A stretch of 64,000 nt of DNA, from contig JAZUPD010000018.1 in assembly GCA_045604985.1 (NCBI GenBank), positions 62,001 to 126,000 of the forward strand, written 5' to 3'. Below the pieces are notes generated by a model. The model saw nothing but the letters and a program-made list of their open reading frames with translations, made no database searches and was not told the DNA's origin. Source of the stretch: SIG710 sp045604985. Its GTDB lineage: Bacteria; Bacillota; Clostridia; Oscillospirales; CAG-272. Each line of letters begins with the position of its first letter. Position 1 is the stretch's first letter. Of this stretch, positions 17,415 through 26,828 are shown one piece after another. The translations under genes and the position numbers were made by a program.

Positions 17415-17453
17415 CCGCCGTGCATGGATTTTATGCACGGCGGGAGTTTTTTT
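17415..17453 (+). terminator. Terminator after cohesin/dockerin gene
   Basis: Perfect 11-bp GC-rich stem CCGCCGTGCAT / ATGCACGGCGG, 7-base loop, then TTTTTTT. Strong intrinsic terminator. Confidence 0.9.
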
Positions 17454-17524
17454 AAAATTCGGTATAAAAAAACCTCTCGGTCATATAATAAAATAATACC
17501 AAAATGAAATTGTGGGGAATTTTT

Positions 17525-17959
17525 ATGAGTTTGACTGAAAAGTGTGAGTCTATTCGTTGGTTTGGAACAGAGATACTTAGAATATCCCGTTTCATAAAGG
17601 GGTTTGAGGGCGTTTCCGATAAAATTTCGAAATTCTATGAATCCGTTCTATACGAGGCGGGTGCGGGAGCTGTGAAAAGTCTGGAAGAGAAGGCTAAGAA
17701 AGATTTTGAAAGAGCAAAAGATGCAGGACCACTTTCTGCCGCATTTTTTAAAAGGTACAACTATTTGATCTCTTGCGAGGCAGAGAGAATAGAGGAAAAA
17801 TTTTTAAAGGTGACCCTTTATGTGTCGCTAAAAAGAGCATCCGAAAATATCTTTTATGTGGAAAATGTACATTTTTGGGATATTGACGGAGGATTTATGG
17901 TGAGCGAAAAGGGCATAAAGAAAGCCCTTTCTAAAAGTGGTAAGATTGTTAAAAAATGA
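17525..17959 (+). CDS. Hypothetical protein, possibly DUF3298-like
   Basis: A 144-residue protein I do not recognise with confidence. It has helical, charged text ('VKSLEEKAKKDFERAKDAG') and a beta-rich end ('LKVTLYVSLKRASENIFYVENVHFWDIDGG'), an arrangement reminiscent of the DUF3298/RsiV-type fold but without signal peptide or membrane anchor. The start at ATG 17525 has GTGGGGA upstream; an ATG at 17504 has no site. It sits between a strong terminator and the V-ATPase promoter, so it seems to be transcribed alone. No function is proposed. Confidence 0.65.
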   Translation: MSLTEKCESIRWFGTEILRISRFIKGFEGVSDKISKFYESVLYEAGAGAVKSLEEKAKKDFERAKDAGPLSAAFFKRYNYLISCEAERIEEKFLKVTLYVSLKRASENIFYVENVHFWDIDGGFMVSEKGIKKALSKSGKIVKK

Positions 17960-17995
17960 ACAGTGGTAAAAATCAACAAAGTTTCCTTGAACGCC

Positions 17996-18024
17996 TTGAA
18001 AATGAATAGATAATATGTTATTAT
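17996..18024 (+). promoter_or_regulatory. Promoter of V-ATPase operon
   Basis: TTGAAA (17996-18001), 17-base spacer, TATTAT (18019-18024), about 65 bases before the first subunit gene at 18091. Confidence 0.65.
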
Positions 18025-18090
18025 ATATATAGTTTTACAATGGTGGAGAATTTTTGCAGGGTGGAGATTTACACCGAAAGGAGAACCAAA

Positions 18091-18405
18091 ATGTCAAAGG
18101 AAGCAATAGCTCACATAAGAGATGCTGAGGAGAAGGCAAGGCTCATCGTTGCGGAAGCGGAAAAAAATGCCGGACTTATGATATCTTCTGCTGAAAAGAA
18201 TGCGGCAGACCTCAGAGCCGAGACCGAAAGGATCACCGGCGAGGACCTGAAGAAGACTCTTGATGCTATGCGTCAAAAATCCGACCAGCTTATCGAAAAA
18301 AGCATTGCCGAAGCCAGAGCAGAGGCGGACGAGCTTCTTGAAAAGGCTGATATGAAAACGCTTTCGGCAGTAAAAAAAATAGTTTGGGAAATAATCGAAG
18401 CTTGA
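18091..18405 (+). CDS. ntpF: V-type ATP synthase subunit H/G (NtpF-like stalk)
   Basis: A 104-residue, almost entirely helical protein rich in Ala/Glu/Lys ('HIRDAEEKARLIVAEAEKNA', 'SAEKNAADLRAETERI'), the expected coiled-coil peripheral stalk subunit that pairs with subunit E. Length and position as the first gene before subunit I match ntpF of Enterococcus hirae. The start at ATG 18091 is set by GAAAGGAG upstream; an ATG at 18040 reads in frame but lacks a site. Assignment rests on composition and position because this subunit is poorly conserved. Confidence 0.82.
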   Translation: MSKEAIAHIRDAEEKARLIVAEAEKNAGLMISSAEKNAADLRAETERITGEDLKKTLDAMRQKSDQLIEKSIAEARAEADELLEKADMKTLSAVKKIVWEIIEA

Positions 18406-18428
18406 GGAAGGGATAAGAGGAAAAATAT

Positions 18429-20360
18429 ATGGCAGTTGTAAAAATGAAAAAGCTGTCCGTTTTTGTTCATAAAAGGGATGCGAACAGGCTTATCAGACGC
18501 CTTATACGACTGCGGTGTGTTGAGATAAAGCAGAGCGAGCTTGATGATGAAACGTCATCTTGTGAGAACGCAGACAACGGCTTCGCTGAGATCGAAAACA
18601 ATATCGCAGGTGCAGCCAGATGCCTCAAAGCTCTCTCGAAATACAGCGATAGAAAAAAGGGACTTGGGGTATCCAAAATACCGGTCAGACTTGATAAATT
18701 CAGAAGCGACGGCAGCTATGCAAGGGCTGTGTCGATCGTGGGCGAGACCGATGAGCTTCTCGCAAAAAGGGAGGAGCTTAAGGGGGTTATAGTAAAGGAA
18801 AAAGCAGCTCTTTCTTCTCTTGAGCCTTGGCAGGAATATGAGTTGCCCTTTGATTATGAGGGAACGGAAAAAACCGTAATTATTCCTGTAACTCTACCGC
18901 CCTCCGCGGGGGAGGATAAAATCCGTGAGGTCCTTTGTGATATCGAGGCTGGGATGGAAAGGGTCGGAGGCGGCAGGAACGTTGCTTGCTATGCACTGAT
19001 ATCCCATGTTTGCGCAATTGATGAAGCCCTTAGAAGGCTTGGAGCTATCGGAATGCTCAGAGTTCCATTCGAGGGGACTTCGGAACGGGCGACAAAGCTG
19101 ATTTCTGATAGAAAAAAAGCTATCGGAGCTGCTGAAAAAGCACTTCGTAATATAGAAAAACGCCTGAAAGAACTTGCAAAGGATATGGAATATGTAGAGA
19201 TACTGTTCGATGCCGAAAGCACCTCGCTTGTGGCGGAAAAATCAAAAACAAAGCTCGCATCAACCGAGCAGTGCGTTAATCTTTGTGGCTGGATTCCTGA
19301 AAATGAGACCGAAAGAGTCTCGCAGGTGCTTTCAAAATTCAGCTGTGCATTTGAGATAAAAGACCCATGTGAGGACGAGGAGCCGCCCGTGCTTCTACGC
19401 AATAACTTTTTTGCAAGGACCTTTGAATGGGTGCTTGGAATGTACTCATATCCCAAATACGGCACGTATGACCCCACATTTATAATGAGTATCTTCTATT
19501 TCATCATCTTCGGACTTATGTTTGCGGATGTTGGATATGGATTTATTCTGGTTGTAGGCTGTTTTGGTGCGCTGAAGCTGCTGAATCCCCGCAGAGGAAT
19601 GAGAAATTTTCTTGCAATGTTTGGCTATTGCGGAATTTCTTCGATGATAATGGGCGTGCTTTTTGGAGCTTATTTTGGAAATCTGCCCCAGGCGTTCAGC
19701 GAATATATGCTCGGCGTGGAGGGCGCAAGCACAACGATGCAGACTGCTGTGCTTTTTGACCCCATGGCAGACCCCATGAGCTTCCTCATTTTGTCGATTG
19801 CCATAGGAGCGGTTCATCTCATTGCGGGAATGGCGGTGCAGTTTTATATTCTCTGCCGAAAGGGGCAGTGGCTTGACGCTCTTTTCGATATTGCAACGTG
19901 GTGGCTCGCCTTTGCGGGAATAGGGCTTACGTTTCTTTATCCGTGGGGAAAATATGTTGCTCTTGCGGGAGTTGCCTCTATTGTGCTTACAGGCGGAAGA
20001 CGCGAGAAGAATATCATAATGAAGCTGGCAAAGGGCTTGCTTGCTCTATATGGAGCGGTGAACTATGCCGCAGATCTTCTTTCCTATTCGAGAATTCTGG
20101 CTCTTGGACTTGCCGCAAGCGTAATTGCGCAGGTTATCAACACCATGGGAACGATGGGAGGACCGAATTTCATTGGCTTTGTTATGATGATACTTGTTTT
20201 CATCGTCGGACATCTGCTCAATCTCGTTATCAATGTGCTGGGTACCTTCGTTCATACCAGCAGACTTCAGTATATCGAATTTTTCGGAAAATTCTTCGAG
20301 GACGGAGGAACTCCCTTCAAGCCCGCAGAGCCTTCCGATAAATATACAACAGAACAATAA
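18429..20360 (+). CDS. ntpI: V-type ATP synthase subunit I (membrane stator)
   Basis: A 643-residue a-type subunit. The N-terminal half (about 1-310) is soluble with long coiled coils, and the C-terminal half has about seven or eight membrane helices, starting near 'YDPTFIMSIFYFIIFGLMFADVG' and ending near 'FVHTSRLQYIEFFGKFFEDG', both family hallmarks. 'ADLLSYSRILALGLAASVIA' contains the conserved Arg thought to face the ion-binding Glu of the rotor ring. It forms the ion channel of the pump. Located 23 bases after the stalk gene and 21 before subunit K. Confidence 0.93.
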   Translation: MAVVKMKKLSVFVHKRDANRLIRRLIRLRCVEIKQSELDDETSSCENADNGFAEIENNIAGAARCLKALSKYSDRKKGLGVSKIPVRLDKFRSDGSYARAVSIVGETDELLAKREELKGVIVKEKAALSSLEPWQEYELPFDYEGTEKTVIIPVTLPPSAGEDKIREVLCDIEAGMERVGGGRNVACYALISHVCAIDEALRRLGAIGMLRVPFEGTSERATKLISDRKKAIGAAEKALRNIEKRLKELAKDMEYVEILFDAESTSLVAEKSKTKLASTEQCVNLCGWIPENETERVSQVLSKFSCAFEIKDPCEDEEPPVLLRNNFFARTFEWVLGMYSYPKYGTYDPTFIMSIFYFIIFGLMFADVGYGFILVVGCFGALKLLNPRRGMRNFLAMFGYCGISSMIMGVLFGAYFGNLPQAFSEYMLGVEGASTTMQTAVLFDPMADPMSFLILSIAIGAVHLIAGMAVQFYILCRKGQWLDALFDIATWWLAFAGIGLTFLYPWGKYVALAGVASIVLTGGRREKNIIMKLAKGLLALYGAVNYAADLLSYSRILALGLAASVIAQVINTMGTMGGPNFIGFVMMILVFIVGHLLNLVINVLGTFVHTSRLQYIEFFGKFFEDGGTPFKPAEPSDKYTTEQ

Positions 20361-20381
20361 TTAGTAAGGAGAACAAAAATT

Positions 20382-20885
20382 ATGACTTTTATGGAATTTT
20401 TCGCAGGACTTTTTACAGGTAATAACCTTGCACTCGTAGGTGCGGCAGTAGCCGTTATAGTTGCCGGTATGGGAAGTGCAAAGGGCGTTGGTATGGTTGG
20501 TGAGGCAAGCACCGGCCTTATGATGGAGGACCCCTCCAAGTTCGGTAAGGCACTTATTCTTCAGGCTCTTCCCGGAACACAGGGTATCTACGGTCTTATC
20601 ACAGCATTTGTTATCATTCTTAAGCTCGGCCTTCTCGGAACACCCGTTTCCCTTACACTTGGCGAGGGCGCATTCCTCTTCTTTGCGGCAATGCCTATCG
20701 CTATCGTTGGATATTTCTCCGCTATCAAGCAGGCAAGAGTTGCGGCAGCGGGCATCAATCTTATCGGCAAGCACCCAGACGAAGTAGGTAAGGCTATCAC
20801 AGCGGCTGCGCTTGTTGAAACATATGCGATTTTTGCACTTCTCATTTCTCTTCTCCCCGTTCTTTTCTTCACCCCCGGTGCATAA
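20382..20885 (+). CDS. ntpK: V-type ATP synthase subunit K (rotor ring), Na+-type
   Basis: A 167-residue double-hairpin proteolipid with four membrane helices, the V-type duplication of the c-subunit. The carboxylate is only in the second hairpin (Glu146 in VETYAIFALLISLL). Leu63, Thr66, Gln67 (LPGTQGIYG), Gln117 (AIKQARVAAAGI) and Glu146 line up with the Na+ ligands reported for E. hirae NtpK (Leu61, Thr64, Gln65, Gln110, Glu139). This predicts Na+ rather than H+ coupling; the alignment is by eye. AAGGAG precedes the ATG. Confidence 0.93.
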   Translation: MTFMEFFAGLFTGNNLALVGAAVAVIVAGMGSAKGVGMVGEASTGLMMEDPSKFGKALILQALPGTQGIYGLITAFVIILKLGLLGTPVSLTLGEGAFLFFAAMPIAIVGYFSAIKQARVAAAGINLIGKHPDEVGKAITAAALVETYAIFALLISLLPVLFFTPGA

Positions 20886-20894
20886 GGAGAGATT

Positions 20895-21584
20895 TTGAGG
20901 ATGACCGGTATTGACAAGATAACGGGCAAGATCATTTCCGAGGCAGAGGCGGACGCAGCGACGATAATATCGAGAGCGCAGGAAAGATGCGCCGAGATAA
21001 TGTTTGCTTGCTCCGCAGAATGTGAAAAGATCAAGGCGGAGCTTGAGGAAAAGGCTCAGAGAGATGCGGAGAGCATCATTTCAAGGGCGAAATCAGGTGC
21101 GGCTATGCAGAAGAGAAATATTCTGCTTTCCGCCAGAAGAGAAGCTACCGACAAGGTTTTCAAAACGGCATATAAGGAAATATTGAATCTTCCCGAGGAA
21201 AAATACTGCGAGGTGGTATCCCGCTTTGTTGCGGACGCCGTTCTCGTGCAGATGGAGAACGAAAAGACAAATATAGCTCTTTATGGTGAGGAGGAAGCGC
21301 TCCTTCCCGAAAAATACGAGCTTATATTCAATAAAAATGACAAAGAAAAGCTTTCTTCTGCAATACTTGAAGGAGTTGAAAGAATAGTCATCGGCAAAAT
21401 GAGCCGAGACGAGCTTAAAAAACTGACGGTTGCAGAGGACACCGCCGATATTGATGGCGGAGTTATAGTTAGATTTGGAAGCGTTGAGTGCAACTGTTCC
21501 CTTAAAACGGTTTTTGCTGAGCTTCGTGAGAGACTTGAGGGTGAGATAAGCACCTTGCTCTTCTCATTTGAAGAGGAAAAATAA
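20895..21584 (+). CDS. ntpE: V-type ATP synthase subunit E (peripheral stalk)
   Basis: A 227-229 residue stalk subunit. The N-terminal half (1-110) is a long helix ('KIISEAEADAATIISRAQER') and the C-terminal half is the globular domain, with 'GGVIVRFGSVECNCSLKTVF', the familiar end of the family. The start is ambiguous: TTG 20895 sits five bases after AAGGAG, and ATG 20901 eleven bases after it and closer to TTGAGG; the difference is two residues. It begins ten bases after subunit K. Confidence 0.88.
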   Translation: MRMTGIDKITGKIISEAEADAATIISRAQERCAEIMFACSAECEKIKAELEEKAQRDAESIISRAKSGAAMQKRNILLSARREATDKVFKTAYKEILNLPEEKYCEVVSRFVADAVLVQMENEKTNIALYGEEEALLPEKYELIFNKNDKEKLSSAILEGVERIVIGKMSRDELKKLTVAEDTADIDGGVIVRFGSVECNCSLKTVFAELRERLEGEISTLLFSFEEEK

Positions 21585-21602
21585 GATGAAAGGAGAAGGG
21601 CA

Positions 21603-22586
21603 ATGGGTATAAGGAAGAAGAAAGACACCGATTATCTCTTTGCTTGCGCAAGAGTCCGTGCGGCGGAAAACCGTCTCATTGGCTCTGATAAGACAGAGAA
21701 CGCTATAAATGCAAAGGATGCTTCCGAGATCGAAGCTCTCATAGACTCTATAGGCACTTTCGAGAACGGCTCGGATAATCTCAGTGCATATCTCGGAAGA
21801 GCGTATTCCTTTATTGCCGAGATTTCTCCTTGTGAGAATATTGCATCATTTTTGCGCTACGGCTATGATTGCAACAATATAAAGGCGGCTCTGAAATGCC
21901 ATTTCAGAGAGACAGACTGCTCCGAAATGCTCTTTTCATTCGGAACTGTGGAGATAGATAAAATACTTGCCATGCCAAAGGAGCTTGACTTCTCGGCTTT
22001 GCCCAAGAATATGAGCGAGGCGGCGTTGGAAGCATTTGATGCATATGCAAAAACAGGCGATCCCCAGCTTATCGACATCATTCTTGATAAGGCTTGCTAT
22101 GCGGATATGCTTGATGCGGCGAGATCAGGTGACGATTTTGCTTATGACCTTGTAAGAGCGAAGATAGATCTTACAAACATAATGATGTGTATAAGAATCA
22201 TCCGCATGGGCAACGGTTTTTCCGAGAGAGCTGTGCTGGAAAGGTCGCTTATCGGGGGCGGTTATCTCGATGAAAAGAAGCTTTTTGAGGCAAAGACCGA
22301 AAACGAACTTGCTATGATGCTTTCGGGCAGTGAATACAGCTCTCTTTTGGCTTTTATGAACGATGAAGGCATATTTTCTCTTGCTGAGATCGAAAGAAGA
22401 TGCGATGATATCTATATGAAAAAGGTGAGAACCGCAAAGTCTATTCCCTTTGGTGCTTCGGTTCTCTGCTCATATCTTGTGGCTGTGGAATATGAGGTGA
22501 AAAATCTCCGCATAATCCTTGCAGGTAAGCGCGCGGGACTTTCGGGCGAAAAAATTCGTGAGAGAGTGAGGCTGAGCTATGTATAA
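21603..22586 (+). CDS. ntpC: V-type ATP synthase subunit C (NtpC/d-type)
   Basis: A 327-residue helical protein of the V-type subunit C/AC39 family, which caps the rotor ring and links it to the central stalk. Seen features are 'YLFACARVRAAENRLIG' at the start, 'FLRYGYDCNNIKAALKCHF' near residue 90 and 'VAVEYEVKNLRIILAGKRAGL' near 300, the family's typical anchors. It overlaps the following subunit F gene by eight bases. Confidence 0.9.
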   Translation: MGIRKKKDTDYLFACARVRAAENRLIGSDKTENAINAKDASEIEALIDSIGTFENGSDNLSAYLGRAYSFIAEISPCENIASFLRYGYDCNNIKAALKCHFRETDCSEMLFSFGTVEIDKILAMPKELDFSALPKNMSEAALEAFDAYAKTGDPQLIDIILDKACYADMLDAARSGDDFAYDLVRAKIDLTNIMMCIRIIRMGNGFSERAVLERSLIGGGYLDEKKLFEAKTENELAMMLSGSEYSSLLAFMNDEGIFSLAEIERRCDDIYMKKVRTAKSIPFGASVLCSYLVAVEYEVKNLRIILAGKRAGLSGEKIRERVRLSYV

Positions 22587-22905
22587 GATAGGAATAATCG
22601 GAGACCGAGACAGCGTTCTCGGCTTTATGGCACTTGGTTTTGCCGTTTACGACGTTTCGTCTTGCGATGATGCGCGTGTAAAACTCAGAAATGCCGTAAA
22701 AGGCGGGGATTTTGCTGTGCTTTTCATTACGGAAAGCATTGCGATGCAGATTGAGGACGAGATCGAAAAATATAAGGACCTGCCCCTGCCGGCAATAGTT
22801 TCCGTTCCCGGAAGAGACGGCAGCACGGGCTATGGAATGGAGAATATCAGAGATGCGGCACTTCGTGCCGTTGGAGCTGATATCCTTTTTGAAAATGATA
22901 AATAA
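22579..22905 (+). CDS. ntpG: V-type ATP synthase subunit F (NtpG)
   Basis: A 108-residue central-stalk protein with a Rossmann-like alternation. 'KIGIIGDRDSVLGFMALGFAVYDV' at the N-terminus and 'DFAVLFITESIA' in the middle are the usual V-type subunit F signatures. The ATG lies inside the end of subunit C, so translation is coupled. Called NtpG in Enterococcus and F in archaeal naming. Confidence 0.9.
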   Translation: MYKIGIIGDRDSVLGFMALGFAVYDVSSCDDARVKLRNAVKGGDFAVLFITESIAMQIEDEIEKYKDLPLPAIVSVPGRDGSTGYGMENIRDAALRAVGADILFENDK

Positions 22906-22929
22906 TAGCATAGAAAGGTAAAAACCGCT

Positions 22930-24711
22930 ATGGAAGAGGTTGTTGGAAAAATACTGAAGGTCTCCGGTCCTCTGGTAGTTGCAGAGGGAATGAGAGAAGC
23001 CAATATGTTCGACGTTGTCCGTGTTGGCGAAAAGAGACTTATCGGTGAGATTATAGAAATGCATGGTGATAAGGCGTCTATCCAGGTCTATGAGGAGACT
23101 GCAGGCGTTGGACGCGGAGATGTGGTCGTTTCAACGGGCGAGCCACTTTCGGTTGAGCTTGGTCCCGGACTTATCACGAATATCTATGACGGTATTCAGA
23201 GACCCCTTGAGACTATCCGAGAAAAGGTAGGCTCAAATCTTACGAGAGGTATAGATGAGCCTGCTCTTGACAGAACGAGGGTTTGGCATTTTGAGGCGGA
23301 AAAAAAGATAGGTGATATCGTTCTGCCCGGTGACGTTATCGGCTATGTACAAGAGACCGAGGTCATAAGACATAAGGTAATGGTTCCCCCGAAAAAGGGA
23401 GGAACATTGGTACAGATCAATTCGGGAGATTTCAAGGTCACCGATACTGTTGCAAAGATAAAGCTGGAGGATGGAAAAACCGACAGTTTGACTCTTATGC
23501 AGAAGTGGCCTGTTCGTGTATCCCGTCCATATAAGGAAAAACTGCCCCCTGCAGAACCTATGATAACGGGACAGCGTTCTATCGACGCACTTTTTCCCAT
23601 TGCAAAGGGCGGAACCGCTTGCGTTCCTGGTCCTTTTGGAAGCGGAAAGACGGTGGTTCAGCATCAGCTTGCAAAATGGAGCGATGTTGATCTTGTTGTT
23701 TATATCGGATGCGGTGAGCGCGGAAACGAAATGACAGACGTTCTTCGTGAGTTTCCCGAGCTTACCGATCCCAGAACGGGAAAATCCCTTATGGAGAGAA
23801 CGGTTCTTATTGCAAACACCTCGGATATGCCTGTTGCGGCTCGTGAGGCTTCTATCTATACAGGTATCACCATTGCGGAATATTACCGTGATATGGGTTA
23901 TGCCGTTGCTGTTATCGCAGATTCAACATCCCGCTGGGCAGAGGCTCTCCGTGAGATGTCAGGCCGTCTTGAGGAAATGCCCGGTGAGGAGGGCTATCCC
24001 GCATATCTTACATCCCGTCTTGCAGGATTCTATGAAAGAGCCGGTAAGGTGGTTTGTCTCGGAACCGACGGCAGAGAGGGCGCACTCAGTGCCATCGGTG
24101 CGGTTTCACCTCAGGGAGGCGATATTTCTGAGCCTGTTACTCAAGCAACCCTTCGTATAGTAAAGGTTTTCTGGGGACTTGATGCATCGCTTGCATACAA
24201 GAGACATTTTCCTGCGATAAATTGGCTTAATTCCTACTCGCTTTACCGTGACCGCCTTTCGGATTGGTGTGCGGATAATATCGCAAAGGATTGGATGGCA
24301 CTTACATCAAGAAGTCTTAAAACACTTCAGGAGGAGAGCGACCTTGACGAGATCGTTAAGCTCGTTGGTGTAGACGCACTTTCTTCCGAGGACAGACTTA
24401 CCCTTGAGGTGGCTCGTTCCATTCGCGAGGACTTCTTACAGCAGTACGCCTTTGACGATGTGGATGGCTATACTCCCCTTGATAAGCAGTATGCGCTTCT
24501 CCGTCTCATCTTCTCCTATGAAGACAGGGCTAGAAAGGCACTCTCGGATGGGGCGTTGGTGCAGACGCTTGCCGATCTTCCCGTAAGAGAAATGATAGGT
24601 AGAGCAAAGGCGATTCCCTATGAGGGCTTTAAGGCTGAATTTGAAAAGATCGAAGCAGAGCTTGCTTCGCAAATAGACGCTGCGGTAAGAGAAGCCGCAA
24701 GCGAGTTTTAA
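22930..24711 (+). CDS. ntpA: V-type ATP synthase catalytic subunit A
   Basis: A 593-residue catalytic subunit, full length for the family. The P-loop is GPFGSGKTV (about residues 235-243), followed by 'YIGCGERGNEMTDVLREFPE' with the catalytic Glu, and 'IADSTSRWAEALREMSGRLEE'. The bulge region (about 190-235) typical of A/V-type A subunits is present. It couples ATP hydrolysis or synthesis to Na+ movement through K and I. A 24-base gap follows subunit F; subunit B starts 14 bases after the stop. Confidence 0.95.
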   Translation: MEEVVGKILKVSGPLVVAEGMREANMFDVVRVGEKRLIGEIIEMHGDKASIQVYEETAGVGRGDVVVSTGEPLSVELGPGLITNIYDGIQRPLETIREKVGSNLTRGIDEPALDRTRVWHFEAEKKIGDIVLPGDVIGYVQETEVIRHKVMVPPKKGGTLVQINSGDFKVTDTVAKIKLEDGKTDSLTLMQKWPVRVSRPYKEKLPPAEPMITGQRSIDALFPIAKGGTACVPGPFGSGKTVVQHQLAKWSDVDLVVYIGCGERGNEMTDVLREFPELTDPRTGKSLMERTVLIANTSDMPVAAREASIYTGITIAEYYRDMGYAVAVIADSTSRWAEALREMSGRLEEMPGEEGYPAYLTSRLAGFYERAGKVVCLGTDGREGALSAIGAVSPQGGDISEPVTQATLRIVKVFWGLDASLAYKRHFPAINWLNSYSLYRDRLSDWCADNIAKDWMALTSRSLKTLQEESDLDEIVKLVGVDALSSEDRLTLEVARSIREDFLQQYAFDDVDGYTPLDKQYALLRLIFSYEDRARKALSDGALVQTLADLPVREMIGRAKAIPYEGFKAEFEKIEAELASQIDAAVREAASEF

Positions 24712-24725
24712 GGAGGACGGCGGAT

Positions 24726-26102
24726 ATGATTCGTGAATACAGAACAATTGAAGAAGTTGCCGGACCTCTGATGCTTGTAAAGCAGGTTGACGGCGTTAAA
24801 TATGACGAGCTTGGTGAAATCGAGCTTCCGAGCGGCGAGGTGAGACGCTGCCGTGTTCTTGAGGTCAATGGCAGAGACGTTCTCGTTCAGCTTTTTGAAA
24901 GCTCAGCGGGACTTAATCTTGCTCAGAGTAAGGTGCGTTTTTCGGGACACGGAGTTGAGCTTCCCGTTTCAAAAAATATGCTTGGACGAGTTTTCAACGG
25001 TATGGGCGAGCCTATAGACGGCGGTGCAAAGCTCATTCCCGATAAATCTCTTGATATCAACGGCACGCCCATAAACCCGGCGGCGCGCTATTATCCCTCC
25101 GAGTTTATTCAGACGGGCGTTTCCACCATCGACGGTCTTAATACTCTTGTCCGCGGTCAAAAGCTGCCTATTTTTTCCGGATCGGGTCTGCCTCATGCAA
25201 ATCTTGCTGCACAGATAGCAAGGCAGGCAAAGGTCAGAGGTGGAGATTCCAAATTTGCGGTCGTTTTTGCCGCCATCGGAATCACCTTTGAGGAAGCAGA
25301 TTTCTTTATTTCGGATTTTAAGAAGACGGGTGCTATTGATAGGACGGTTCTCTTTATAAATCTTGCGTCGGATGCTGCGATCGAGCGTATTTCAACACCC
25401 CGTATGGCACTTACCGCAGCGGAATATCTTGCATTTGAGTGCGATATGCATGTCCTCGTTATCCTTACCGATATCACCAACTATGCAGAGGCTCTCCGTG
25501 AAGTTTCGGCAGCGAGAAAGGAAGTCCCCGGCAGACGAGGATACCCGGGTTATCTTTATACAGACCTTGCAACAATGTATGAAAGAGCGGGAAGAAAGAT
25601 GGGAAGCGAAGGCTCTATCACCATGATTCCGATCCTTTCCATGCCCGAGGACGATAAAACGCATCCTATCCCCGACCTTACGGGATATATCACCGAGGGA
25701 CAGATAATTCTTTCAAGAGAGATGTACCGCAAGGGATATATGCCTCCTGTTGACGTTCTTCCGTCCCTTTCCCGCCTTAAGGATAAGGGTATTGGAGAGG
25801 GCAAGACCCGCGAGGATCATTCGGGAACAATGAACCAGCTCTTCTCAAGCTATGCGAGAGGAAGAGAGGCTAAGGAGCTTATGGTGGTTTTGGGCGAGGC
25901 GGCACTTACACCTGTTGACCGTCTTTATGCAAAATTTGCAGATGCCTTTGAGGCTGAATATATAAATCAGGGCTTCTATGAGAATAGAACTATAGAGGAG
26001 ACCCTTGATCTTGGCTGGAAGCTGCTTTCTCTGCTTCCCAGAAGCGAAATGAAGCGTATCAAGCCCGAGCTTATTGAAAAATATTGGGTCGGGGACAAAT
26101 GA
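24726..26102 (+). CDS. ntpB: V-type ATP synthase regulatory subunit B
   Basis: A 458-residue non-catalytic subunit. The P-loop position reads 'FSGSGLPHANLAAQIARQA' and lacks the GxxxxGKT/S pattern, as expected for B. 'YAEALREVSAARKEVPGRRGYPGYLYTDLATMYERAGR' is the strongly conserved B signature near 255-290. AAGGAGGACGG precedes the ATG. Confidence 0.95.
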   Translation: MIREYRTIEEVAGPLMLVKQVDGVKYDELGEIELPSGEVRRCRVLEVNGRDVLVQLFESSAGLNLAQSKVRFSGHGVELPVSKNMLGRVFNGMGEPIDGGAKLIPDKSLDINGTPINPAARYYPSEFIQTGVSTIDGLNTLVRGQKLPIFSGSGLPHANLAAQIARQAKVRGGDSKFAVVFAAIGITFEEADFFISDFKKTGAIDRTVLFINLASDAAIERISTPRMALTAAEYLAFECDMHVLVILTDITNYAEALREVSAARKEVPGRRGYPGYLYTDLATMYERAGRKMGSEGSITMIPILSMPEDDKTHPIPDLTGYITEGQIILSREMYRKGYMPPVDVLPSLSRLKDKGIGEGKTREDHSGTMNQLFSSYARGREAKELMVVLGEAALTPVDRLYAKFADAFEAEYINQGFYENRTIEETLDLGWKLLSLLPRSEMKRIKPELIEKYWVGDK

Positions 26103-26149
26103 TAAAAACAAGGGAATGTTAGAATTTTGCGAAAGGAGCAGTTCCGAAG

Positions 26150-26821
26150 GTGGCAGATATACAACTTAATCCAACGAGAATGGAGATGAAAAAGCTCCAA
26201 ACAAGATATATAACCGCAAGGCGCGGTCATAAGCTGCTGAAGGATAAGCGCAATGAGCTTATGAGACAGTTCCTCGTCGTGGTAAGAGAGGATAAGAAAC
26301 TGCGAGAGCAAGTTGAAGCAAAGCTTGCGACAGCATACGGGTCATTTTCGGTTGCAAGCGCAGTGAGCAGTCCCGAAATGCTTCGCGAGGCACTTATCAT
26401 GCCCAGAAAAGAGGGAAGCCTTGATGTTTCCTATAAGAATATGATGAGCGTAACCGTCCCCGTTTTTGATTATAAGACGGAGGGAGAGAGCGGTGCTATG
26501 AATTACGGAATGGCATTTACATCCGGAGAGCTTGACTCGTCGATAAAGGAGCTTGGAGAGGTGATGCAGGAGCTTGTGCGAATGGCGGAACTTGAAAAAA
26601 CTGCCCAGCTTCTTGCGGAAGAAATCGAAAAGACCCGCAGAAGAGTAAACGCTCTGGAATATATCATGATGCCAAGATATCTTGAAGGTATCAAGCGTAT
26701 CAAGATGAAGCTTGAGGAAAACGAACGAGGAAACCTCACAAGACTTATGAAGGTCAAAGACATGATGGTCAAAAAAACTCTTGCGGCAAAGAAAAATACG
26801 CCCGAGGGAGAGGATATTTAA
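26150..26821 (+). CDS. ntpD: V-type ATP synthase subunit D (central stalk)
   Basis: A 223-residue coiled-coil rotor shaft protein. Conserved ends are visible: 'NPTRMEMKKLQTRYITARRG' at the N-terminus and 'RRVNALEYIMMPRYLEGIKRI' near residue 165. The start is GTG 26150 preceded by GAAAGGAGC; there is no nearer ATG upstream in frame with a site. It is the last gene of the operon; the order F-I-K-E-C-G-A-B-D is that of E. hirae ntp without H and J. Confidence 0.92.
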   Translation: MADIQLNPTRMEMKKLQTRYITARRGHKLLKDKRNELMRQFLVVVREDKKLREQVEAKLATAYGSFSVASAVSSPEMLREALIMPRKEGSLDVSYKNMMSVTVPVFDYKTEGESGAMNYGMAFTSGELDSSIKELGEVMQELVRMAELEKTAQLLAEEIEKTRRRVNALEYIMMPRYLEGIKRIKMKLEENERGNLTRLMKVKDMMVKKTLAAKKNTPEGEDI

Positions 26822-26828
26822 AAAATGC

